A stretch of 5,601 nt of DNA from positions 1 through 5,601 of the forward strand of contig PMZS01000202.1 of NCBI GenBank assembly GCA_003170115.1, read 5' to 3'. Position 1 is the stretch's first letter, and each line of letters begins with the position of its first letter. The notes under the pieces were generated by a model. The model worked only from the letters and a program-made list of their open reading frames with translations. It was not told the origin of the DNA and searched no databases. The translations under genes and the position numbers were made by a program. Positions 1-5,601 of the stretch are shown piece by piece. The DNA is from Spirochaetaceae bacterium. Lineage in GTDB: Bacteria; Spirochaetota; Spirochaetia; SZUA-6; Fen-1364.

Positions 1-53
1 TCCTTGTACTCCGAGCGGTACAGAACGCTCCCCGCGTGCTCTTCCACGCGCAT
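1..53 (-). CDS. Possible 5' end of a further gene leaving the window (first 17 codons)
   Basis: An ATG at 51-53 on the minus strand opens a frame reading MRVEEHAGSVLYRSEYK that is still open at the window edge. It starts five bases after the TGA of the short open frame at 59-226, a coupling-like distance. Its codons are G/C-rich at third positions, like the genes before it. No good Shine-Dalgarno is present. Seventeen codons are too few to assign a family. No terminator hairpin with a T-run is seen between 1 and 222, so a continuing operon is plausible. Confidence 0.3.
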   Translation of the reverse strand, partial: MRVEEHAGSVLYRSEYK

Positions 54-58
54 CTTCT

Positions 59-226
59 TCAGCCCCGCATGTTCCTGGCCAGACGTTCGTTGAGGAGGGA
101 GTGCTTCAGAAAGAAGGCCACCATGTCTTCGGCGTCGTGATCGTCGGCTTCGCCATTCTCAGCGCTTTCCTGAGCAGACAGCCCGCGGGTTTCGGAAGGG
201 AACCAGGCTGAATGCCCGCGCTTCAG
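59..226 (-). other. Short open frame of unknown status after the last oxidoreductase (55-56 codons, no standard start)
   Basis: On the minus strand this frame, which overlaps the last bases of the preceding gene, is free of stops to TGA at 59-61. It has coding-like codons, with about three quarters G or C at third positions and many G-first codons. It encodes an acidic stretch (ESAENGEADDHDAED) followed by an amphipathic piece (MVAFFLKHSLLNERLARNMRG). There is no ATG or GTG near its beginning. A CTG at 224-226 overlaps the preceding TGA and has GGAG five bases upstream. The only ATG, at 122-124, would give 21 residues and lacks a ribosome site. It could be a small gene with a rare start, the remnant of a larger gene, or chance. 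I do not recognise the product. Confidence 0.22.
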
Positions 227-1305
227 GAAATCTCCATGGGCCTGACCGCGCGTCTTTCCTGGGCCGCCTTGTAGCAGCCGAAGACGAGCTGGAGTGTCTT
301 CAGGTTGTCCTCACCGCTGATGCTCGGCTGGCCGCCGGTCTCGATGGCCTGGAAAAGGTCCGACATGGTCCCGGCGAAGGCGTCCGGAAACCACTTGGTC
401 TGAAAGATCGGCTCGTGCCAGTACCCGTCCATTCGCCGGGACGTGAACTGCAACGTGCTGTACGTGGAGTCCGGCCACCCGATCGTCCCCTTGAGCACGC
501 CGTCGGAGCCGGTGAATCTGAACCGGATGCCGTAGTCCCGGGTCCACGTCGAGCCGTCGTCGAGGCCGGAGGCGAAGAAGCCGTCCCCGTACTCCAGCCA
601 GTAGTGAGCGATCGACTCTCCCGCCCATTTCTGACCCGGGTATCGCGCGGTGATGGCGCTGACGTACTCCGGGTCCCCGAAGAGGAAGCGGAACTGGTCC
701 AGGTGATGCACGCTCATGCCAAGTATCATGAGCTTCGGGTACAGCTTTGCGTCCTCCCAGAAACGCTGCCACGGCTGCATCGTCCGAAGCTCGATGAACG
801 CGGTGAGCCGGGTTCCCAGGGCGCCCCGCTGGATGAGTGACCGGCACGCACGAATAGCCGGGTCCCACCGTCCGTTCTGGTTTACCGCGAGCTTCACCCG
901 GTGCCTCTTCGCCGCCTCCACGATGCTCACGGCATCCGGATACGTCGTGGCCATCGGCTTCTGCACCATGATGTGTTTGCCGGCCTCTGCCGCCGCAGTG
1001 GCGACTGCCGGGTGCAGGTGGGGCGGGAGGGAGATGTCCACCACGTCGATGTCTGGCGATGAGAGCAGCTCCTGCCAGGAAGAAAACACCCTCTCGATCG
1101 AGAACCGGGATGCCACGGTGCGCGCGGTCTCGATGGTCCTGTTCCAGATACCGGTGACTCGAAAGCCCGCCTTTGCGTACGCGGGAAGGTGAGAGGCCTG
1201 CACGATGCCGCCGCAGCCGATGATCCCGATCCGGTAGTCCGTCTTTCCGCGGGGCTTCGGTGCCGAGTCAAGGTCCAGGCTGTCAAAGTTGATCGCATCC
1301 TCCAC
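223..1305 (-). CDS. Gfo/Idh/MocA-family oxidoreductase, GTG start, QKP active-site variant
   Basis: This complete 360-residue dehydrogenase-like protein has an orthodox nucleotide loop, IGIIGCGGIVQASHLPAY (26-43), ending a first strand that is preceded by a 23-residue polar, acidic extension. The usual EKP triad is QKP (115-117), keeping Lys116. The central motif LMILGMSVHHLDQFRFLFGDPE (192-213) keeps His200 and Asp203, but Gly196 stands where the catalytic Asp is common. The substrate-binding C-terminal domain is rich in Trp and Tyr, as in sugar-binding members. The C-terminal helix (NLKTLQLVFGCYKAAQERRAVRP region) is the standard family ending. The GTG is chosen because AGAGGG lies six bases upstream, the gap to the previous stop is only 12 bases, and no in-frame ATG occurs before the Rossmann fold. 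It is probably an operon partner of the sugar transporter. The family is sure; the reaction and substrate are not. Confidence 0.93.
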   Translation of the reverse strand: MEDAINFDSLDLDSAPKPRGKTDYRIGIIGCGGIVQASHLPAYAKAGFRVTGIWNRTIETARTVASRFSIERVFSSWQELLSSPDIDVVDISLPPHLHPAVATAAAEAGKHIMVQKPMATTYPDAVSIVEAAKRHRVKLAVNQNGRWDPAIRACRSLIQRGALGTRLTAFIELRTMQPWQRFWEDAKLYPKLMILGMSVHHLDQFRFLFGDPEYVSAITARYPGQKWAGESIAHYWLEYGDGFFASGLDDGSTWTRDYGIRFRFTGSDGVLKGTIGWPDSTYSTLQFTSRRMDGYWHEPIFQTKWFPDAFAGTMSDLFQAIETGGQPSISGEDNLKTLQLVFGCYKAAQERRAVRPMEIS

Positions 1306-1311
1306 GGGCGG

Positions 1312-1317
1312 CCCTCT
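1312..1317 (-). promoter_or_regulatory. Probable Shine-Dalgarno supporting the GTG start of the third oxidoreductase
   Basis: The minus strand reads AGAGGG directly after the TAG of the preceding gene, then six bases (CCGCCC), then GTG. The match to the anti-Shine-Dalgarno is partial, but the spacing is right. An out-of-frame ATG lies just inside the gene with GGAGG touching it, which is too close to act as a ribosome site. Confidence 0.5.
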
Positions 1318-2394
1318 CTACAGATCCACGAACCGTCCCGACGCGCTGGACTGGTAGGCGGCCTGGATCACTTCCATGGTCTGCAGGGCGTCGGATGCGG
1401 TGACCCCCGCCGTGCGCCGCCTGCCCCGCACTGCCTGCACGAACTGGGCGGCTTCCCGCGCGAAGAAGGTCCTGTTCTGCACGGCGTGCCACACGTGCTT
1501 TGCCGTCGTGTCCAGCCACGACACGTTGAACTGCGTCTCCTGGTGATTCGTCCACCCCTTGCGGTAGCCTGCCTTGTCCTCCCGGAGGTAGAGACGGGAT
1601 GAGGCGGGGAGCAGCCCGACCTGGAGCGTGCCGTCCGCGCCGTAGAAATCCATCTCCCAGGTCTCGATCCACTCGTTGGCTTCCCATCCGATCATGGTCA
1701 TCGTGCCGACGCAGGTCCCCCAGTCCAGGTTCACGACCGCCGCATCCTCGAACATATGCCCGTGCCTCCTGCCGAGGTCCTTGTACTTTGGAACGAAAGC
1801 CGATACCCGCCGCGGCCGGCCCATCAGGTGCAGGATGATGTCCAGCATGTGGCACCCGTCCTCGAAGAGGACGCCGCCGATGTCATCCTTCAGGTTGAAC
1901 CAGGGAGTGACGGCGTCAGGAGCGGGCACGGAGACATGGAAACGCGCCGCGGTCACGCGGCCGAGGATCCGGCGCTTCAGCACGGTACGCGCAAAATCCA
2001 CCATTGATCCCTGGCGCATCATGTAGCCGATCTGGAGCAGCGACGTGCTCCTGCGGGAGGCCTCCACGATGCGCTTCATGTTTTCGGGACTGTTTGCGGC
2101 AGGCTTTTCCAGCAGCACAGCCTTGCCCGCTTCCAGCGCCTTGATCGTGAGGTCCGCCATGTTCTGCGTGAAGGATTCCACGACGACCGCGTCCACCTTC
2201 CGATCCTTGAGGACCGCCTCGGCGGAATCGGCGATCGTCACCCCGTAGCGATCGGCGAACGTCTTTGCGCCCTTGCCGTCTTTCGGCTCCCACACGCTGC
2301 GGAGGGTGACTCCCTCCATGTCGCGGAAGATGTCAGCGCGCGTCCATACGTGCGGATGCGTGATATCGAGGAAGGAAATACCGATTGTCTTCAT
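1318..2394 (-). CDS. Gfo/Idh/MocA-family oxidoreductase with HPH in place of the glycine-rich loop
   Basis: This complete 358-residue protein is a probable cytoplasmic NAD(P)-linked sugar or polyol dehydrogenase. The N-terminal Rossmann-like half contains AVLLEKPAA (92-100); Lys97 is the family's conserved active-site Lys. The first beta-alpha turn reads GISFLDITHPHVW (5-17) and lacks the common GxGxxG, carrying His-Pro-His instead, so cofactor binding may differ. The C-terminal half has GGVLFEDGCHMLDIILHLMG (173-192). His182 is the conserved His, but four residues before it is Glu178, followed by Asp179, where the family normally has Asp. The tail (ALQTMEVIQAAYQSSASGRFVDL region) is typical of the family, so the protein is not truncated. 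The ATG follows the permease stop by seven bases with only a weak ribosome site, consistent with coupling. The next oxidoreductase begins 12 bases after its stop and differs strongly in sequence, so this is not a recent duplication. Substrate unknown. Confidence 0.93.
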   Translation of the reverse strand: MKTIGISFLDITHPHVWTRADIFRDMEGVTLRSVWEPKDGKGAKTFADRYGVTIADSAEAVLKDRKVDAVVVESFTQNMADLTIKALEAGKAVLLEKPAANSPENMKRIVEASRRSTSLLQIGYMMRQGSMVDFARTVLKRRILGRVTAARFHVSVPAPDAVTPWFNLKDDIGGVLFEDGCHMLDIILHLMGRPRRVSAFVPKYKDLGRRHGHMFEDAAVVNLDWGTCVGTMTMIGWEANEWIETWEMDFYGADGTLQVGLLPASSRLYLREDKAGYRKGWTNHQETQFNVSWLDTTAKHVWHAVQNRTFFAREAAQFVQAVRGRRRTAGVTASDALQTMEVIQAAYQSSASGRFVDL

Positions 2395-2401
2395 ACCCGG
2401 C

Positions 2402-3379
2402 CTAGCTCTTCTTCAGTCTCTGCTCGTGAATGATCACCGCGATGATGATGATGAGCCCGGTTACCACGTACTGGAAGCTCGCATCGACGTGGAGCAGGTT
2501 CAGCCCGTTGCCGATGATACCGAGAAGGAGCACGCCCGTGAGGGTGCCCCAGACGTTCCCGCGACCGCCGGTGAGGGGGATCCCGCCGATGACCGCCGCG
2601 CCGATGGAGTTCATCTCGAAGCCGGTACCCATGTTGGGGATGGCGGAGCTGATCCGTGACGCCAGGACCAGGCCCGCCATGCCGGTAAAGAAACCGCAGA
2701 TCACGTAGAACAGGATCTTGTAGCGCTTCACCGGGATGCCGGCGAGATAGGTGGTGTACTCGTTGCCCCCGATGGCATAGGCGATGCGGCCGATCCGCAG
2801 GTAGCGAAGGAGGAGCCAGCAGACGATCATGACCAGGAAGAACAGGATCACGATGAAGGGCACCGGGCCGATCATGGCTCCGCCGATGTAGGCGAATCTC
2901 GAGCCCAGGTCATTGACCGGGTAGCCCTGGGTGACGATGATCGCCACGCCTTGGAGGATCGTCATGGTCCCCAGCGTGAGGATGAAGGGGTGGGCGCGCG
3001 TGAAGGCGGCCAGCATCCCGTTTACGGAGCCGATCGCGCAGCCCAGGACGAGCCCCGTGAGAATGGCAATCTCCGCGGGGACGCCGGCCTTGAGCATGGT
3101 CCCCGCGATGACGGCGACCGTGGAGATGGCCGAGCCGACGGAGAGGTCGATGCCCCCGGAGATCATGAGCACCGTGACGCCCATGGACAGGATCCCGAGC
3201 GTGGACACCTGTTGAAGGACATTGCGGATGTTGCGCGGCGAGAGGAACACCGGAGAGGCGATGCTGATGATGATGACCAGGGCGATCAGAACGAAAACGA
3301 TGCCCCACTGCTGGACGTCGAAAACCTGCCGAAGCCCTCCCGCGGCTGCTTTCCTTTCAGCTGGTTGTGCCGATGGCAT
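2402..3379 (-). CDS. Sugar ABC transporter permease (RbsC type, CUT2/BPD_transp_2)
   Basis: This 325-residue integral membrane protein would form the homodimeric channel of a CUT2 sugar importer. After a polar N-terminus of about 22 residues there are 8-10 hydrophobic stretches, roughly at 25-43, 55-75, 84-97, 103-125, 135-152, 163-190, 223-242, 257-270, 277-296 and 303-318. Family hallmarks are GGIDLSVGS (75-83), the cytoplasmic coupling segment AIGGNEYTTYLAGIPV (202-217), GGIPLTGGRGNVWGT (265-279), NGLNLL (291-296), and a final helix rich in Ile. The length matches RbsC-like permeases. The ATG sits inside the 3' end of the ATPase gene and is preceded by a perfect AGGAGG at nine bases' distance, so this start is well supported. 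The gene is followed after seven bases by an oxidoreductase. No binding-protein gene is visible; it must lie upstream of the window or elsewhere. Substrate unknown. Confidence 0.96.
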   Translation of the reverse strand: MPSAQPAERKAAAGGLRQVFDVQQWGIVFVLIALVIIISIASPVFLSPRNIRNVLQQVSTLGILSMGVTVLMISGGIDLSVGSAISTVAVIAGTMLKAGVPAEIAILTGLVLGCAIGSVNGMLAAFTRAHPFILTLGTMTILQGVAIIVTQGYPVNDLGSRFAYIGGAMIGPVPFIVILFFLVMIVCWLLLRYLRIGRIAYAIGGNEYTTYLAGIPVKRYKILFYVICGFFTGMAGLVLASRISSAIPNMGTGFEMNSIGAAVIGGIPLTGGRGNVWGTLTGVLLLGIIGNGLNLLHVDASFQYVVTGLIIIIAVIIHEQRLKKS

Positions 3380-4856
3380 ATGAGAGAACCTCCTGTCTGT
3401 TCGTCTTGTCCGCTTCCAGCAAGGCTGCCAACCGCCCCTCTCTCATGACAGCGATGAGGTGACTCATGTTCATGAGCTCGTCGAGGTCGGAGGACACCAT
3501 GAGGATGCCCTTCCCTTCCTCCAGGAGCTTCTTCATGATCCGGTGGATCTCCTCCCGGGCGCCCACGTCCACGCCCTGGGTGGGCTCGTCGAGCAGGAAG
3601 ACCTCCAGGCCCAGGCACAGCCACTTGGAGAGCATGACCTTCTGGCGGTTCCCGCCGCTCAGGTACTGCACCTCCTGCTGGACGCTGCGCGCCTGCACGG
3701 AAAGGGCTTCCACGTACTGCTGGGCGATTCTCCGCTCGCGGGGGAGGTCCATGACCGGACCGCGAGTGACGGCATCGAGGTTGGCGAGGGTCGTGTTGCC
3801 GGCGACGCTCATGGAGAGGACGAGCCCCCGGGCATCCCGTTCGCCGGGGACGAAGCAGATCCCGCGCCGGATGAACTCGCCCAGCCTCTTCCCGCCGAGT
3901 TCAAGCCCTTCGAAGACGATGCTGCCCGAATCCACGGGGTCGATGCCTGCGACCGCGCGCAGGAACTGGGTGCGCCCCGAGCCCAGGGTACCCGCGAACC
4001 CGATGATGATCCCGCGTTTCAAGGTGAGGCTCACGTCCTGGAACGCCCCCAGCCTGGTCAGCCCCTTGACCTCCAGAAGGGTGTCTCCGGCCGCCACGCG
4101 CCCGAGCCGGGTCATGGCGATCTCCTCGCCCACCATGGCCTTCACGAGCTGGTCTTTGTCCAGCTCCCCAATGTCGCGCGTGGTGACTTCCCGTCCGTCC
4201 CGAAGGACCGTCACCCTGTCCGCAACCTGGAAGACCTCGTCGAGCCGGTGGGAGATGTAGATGACGGACACCCGCTCCTGCTTGAGCTGGCCGATGATCC
4301 GGAAGAGGTTGTCGATCTCCGCGCCGGAAAGGCTCGCGGTAGGCTCATCCATGATCACGATCCGCGCCCTCTTGTAGAGGGCCTTCGCGATCTCCACGGC
4401 CTGCTGCTCCCCGGCGCCCAGGCTCATGACGGTCGAGCGCGGGTCGAGGTCCAGGTTGAGGTTGTTCAGTATTTCCGCGGCTCGTTCGAACAGGCGCTTC
4501 CATTGCACGACGGTGAGGAACCCGGTCGGGATGTCCCCCAAAAGGATGTTCTCTCCCACGCTCAGGGAGGGGATGAGGTTCCGCTCCTGGTAGATCGTGA
4601 CGATCCCGAGGCCCTGGGCGAGCCGGGGGGTCAGGACGTCCACGGACTTTCCGTCGACGCTGATCTCTCCTCCATCGCGCTTGTGCACGCCGGAGAGGAT
4701 CTTGATCAGGGTCGATTTGCCGGCTCCGTTCTCCCCGACGATCGCGTGGACGGTGGCGGGCGCGAGATCGAGGTCCACGCCATGAAGGACCTCGACGCCG
4801 GAGAAACTCTTCGAGACGCCGCGAACGCGGAGGATGCTTTCTGCGGTGCCTGTCAT
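3357..4856 (-). CDS. Sugar ABC transporter ATP-binding protein, two ABC domains (RbsA/MglA/XylG type, CUT2)
   Basis: This 499-residue protein has the usual size for the fused double ATPase of CUT2 sugar importers, which drives a homodimeric permease at the inner face of the membrane. Domain 1 has Walker A GENGAGKST (41-49), Q-loop Gln90, signature LGAGEQQ (146-152), Walker B IMDEPTASL (168-176) and switch His203 in YISHRLDE. Domain 2 has a degenerate Walker A, GTLGSGRT (289-296), with Arg for Lys, signature LSGGNRQ (399-405), Walker B LLDEPTQGVD (421-430), and Ser456 at the switch-His position. Such degeneracy is normal in the second domain of this family. Domain 1 has Gly147 in place of the signature Ser, which is less usual. 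The ATG lies four bases after the preceding stop and has no strong Shine-Dalgarno, which suggests coupling. The stop overlaps the permease start by 23 bases. The transported sugar (ribose, xylose, galactose, inositol or other) cannot be told from this subunit. Confidence 0.96.
   Translation of the reverse strand: MTGTAESILRVRGVSKSFSGVEVLHGVDLDLAPATVHAIVGENGAGKSTLIKILSGVHKRDGGEISVDGKSVDVLTPRLAQGLGIVTIYQERNLIPSLSVGENILLGDIPTGFLTVVQWKRLFERAAEILNNLNLDLDPRSTVMSLGAGEQQAVEIAKALYKRARIVIMDEPTASLSGAEIDNLFRIIGQLKQERVSVIYISHRLDEVFQVADRVTVLRDGREVTTRDIGELDKDQLVKAMVGEEIAMTRLGRVAAGDTLLEVKGLTRLGAFQDVSLTLKRGIIIGFAGTLGSGRTQFLRAVAGIDPVDSGSIVFEGLELGGKRLGEFIRRGICFVPGERDARGLVLSMSVAGNTTLANLDAVTRGPVMDLPRERRIAQQYVEALSVQARSVQQEVQYLSGGNRQKVMLSKWLCLGLEVFLLDEPTQGVDVGAREEIHRIMKKLLEEGKGILMVSSDLDELMNMSHLIAVMREGRLAALLEADKTNRQEVLSYAIGTTS
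3389..3394 (-). promoter_or_regulatory. Strong Shine-Dalgarno for the permease gene, inside the ATPase coding region
   Basis: The minus strand reads AGGAGG followed by nine bases (TTCTCTCAT) and then the permease ATG. It is the best ribosome binding site at any start in the window and fixes the permease start at 3379, inside the last codons of the ATPase. Having its own strong site would let the permease be translated independently of, or more often than, the ATPase. Confidence 0.8.
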
Positions 4857-4860
4857 TGCG

Positions 4861-5601
4861 TCAGAACTCGAGGGCGACTTTGCGGCCGCTCGCGGAGGAA
4901 TCCGCGATGGACTTCATGATGACCTGGATGCGGTAGCCGTCCTCGAAGGTGGCCCCCCAGGGTGCCACGGGTTTGTCGTGGGTCACGCAGTCGATGAAAT
5001 GGTGCAGCGCATGAACGTGGCCATACTCCCATCCCGCGTTATGCCCGGGCGGAAGATAAATGGTCTGCAGCGGGTGCCCCGGGTCTGTCACGGAGACATC
5101 GGAAAAGCCGCGTATTTCCCTGGCGGCACCCTCGGTGAACACCTTGAGGTGATTCGGGTCCTCGAGGGCAAAGACCATGCTCCCCCTGGAGCCGTTGATT
5201 TCCCACATCAGCCCGTTCTTGCGGCCCGTGGCAACGCCCGAGGACTCGAGAGTCCCGGTGGCGCCGGACGCGAACTCTACCAATGCCAGGTTTGCCTCGT
5301 CGGCGGTCACCGTCTCGTCCTTCCCTGACCGCGACTTGCGCGAGGGGTTGTACGTCTTGAGAATGCCGCTCACGGTGCGGAACTCTCCGACGAGGAACCG
5401 GGCCATGTCGATGATGTGGGAGCCGATCCCCAGGAGGACCCCGGACCTCGTCCCACTCGCGTACCAGCAGTCCTCTACCGCGGCCGCGGGATCATGGCCC
5501 GCTTCCTGGAGATAGACAGCCCTGAAATGGTAGATCGTGCCGAGCATGCCATCGTCTATCAGCTTGCGGGCCAGGCGCACGGCGGGGATGAAGCGGTAGT
5601 T
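4861..5601 (-). CDS. Gfo/Idh/MocA-family oxidoreductase, C-terminal 246 residues (5' end cut by window edge)
   Basis: This is the C-terminal two thirds of a nicotinamide-dependent sugar or cyclitol dehydrogenase, probably cytoplasmic. The frame is open to the right edge, where it begins Asn-Tyr-Arg-Phe-Ile-Pro-Ala. This is the typical segment after the Rossmann domain, so roughly 120-140 N-terminal residues, including the GxGxxG loop and the EKP lysine, lie outside the window. A GTG at 5578-5580 is internal and not a credible start. Visible family features are the linker helix (ARKLIDDGMLGTI), GSHIIDMARFLVGE around the active-site His (residue 62 of the visible part), and the C-terminal alpha/beta domain ending in a helix and strand (ASGRKVALEF). 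The residue four before that His is Gly (codon 5428-5430), where the family usually has Asp. The gene ends in TGA four bases before the ABC ATPase ATG, so the two are probably translationally coupled. The family assignment is firm; the substrate is unknown. Confidence 0.93.
   Translation of the reverse strand, partial: NYRFIPAVRLARKLIDDGMLGTIYHFRAVYLQEAGHDPAAAVEDCWYASGTRSGVLLGIGSHIIDMARFLVGEFRTVSGILKTYNPSRKSRSGKDETVTADEANLALVEFASGATGTLESSGVATGRKNGLMWEINGSRGSMVFALEDPNHLKVFTEGAAREIRGFSDVSVTDPGHPLQTIYLPPGHNAGWEYGHVHALHHFIDCVTHDKPVAPWGATFEDGYRIQVIMKSIADSSASGRKVALEF

Noticed and set aside
182..189. CCCGCGGG palindrome downstream of the last oxidoreductase, considered as a terminator or operator
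   Set aside because: It is only eight bases, has no loop and no following T-run, and such palindromes are expected often in G/C-rich DNA.
927..1298. Second minus-strand frame opening with an ATG just inside the third oxidoreductase, with GGAGG next to it
   Set aside because: The GGAGG touches the ATG with no spacing, and the encoded protein is Arg/Ser/Pro-rich, as expected of an out-of-frame reading of a G/C-rich gene.
3459..4919. A 486-codon open frame on the plus strand opposite the ABC ATPase gene
   Set aside because: It mirrors the ATPase gene, whose codons are G/C-rich and rarely give stops on the opposite strand. Its protein is rich in His, Asp, Gly and Pro with no recognisable domain, while the minus strand encodes an unmistakable ATPase.
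5478..5489. Perfect 12-base palindrome CCGCGGCCGCGG
   Set aside because: It lies within a run of Ala codons in the first oxidoreductase gene and follows from G/C-rich Ala codons. No repeat of it or regulatory context is seen.
5578..5580. GTG as the start of the right-edge oxidoreductase
   Set aside because: The frame stays open upstream to the window edge and encodes the conserved Asn-Tyr-Arg segment, so this GTG is an internal Val codon of a truncated gene.

Overview
The window is high-GC bacterial DNA (about 60% G+C by eye). All five clear genes read on the minus strand, with junctions of +4, -23, +7 and +12 bases, so it looks like the middle of a single operon for uptake and oxidation of a carbohydrate or polyol. 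The host cannot be named from this sequence. Operons of this kind, with several Gfo/Idh/MocA dehydrogenases around a CUT2 sugar ABC transporter, occur in many soil and environmental phyla. No tRNA, rRNA, mobile element, CRISPR array or recognisable promoter is present.

In transcription order (right to left) the layout is: a Gfo/Idh/MocA oxidoreductase cut by the right edge (4861-5601); a double-domain RbsA/MglA-type sugar ABC ATPase (3357-4856); an RbsC-type sugar permease (2402-3379); a second Gfo/Idh/MocA oxidoreductase (1318-2394); and a third one with a GTG start (223-1305). The last ~220 bases (1-222) hold no assured gene. They contain a short open frame with coding-like composition (59-226) and, just after it, an ATG-initiated frame that leaves the window (1-53). 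No terminator is visible there, so the operon may continue.

A likely working model is that the transporter imports a sugar, sugar acid or cyclitol, with the periplasmic binding protein encoded outside the window, and that the dehydrogenases oxidise or reduce it, or its successive products, with a nicotinamide cofactor in the cytoplasm. The substrate cannot be read from the sequence.

The most notable observation is that all three dehydrogenases keep the conserved active-site His but lack the usual Asp four residues before it (Gly, Glu and Gly instead). The middle one also lacks the normal glycine-rich nucleotide loop and has a His-Pro-His segment near that point. They are therefore probably divergent members of the family with different jobs, not copies of one enzyme.
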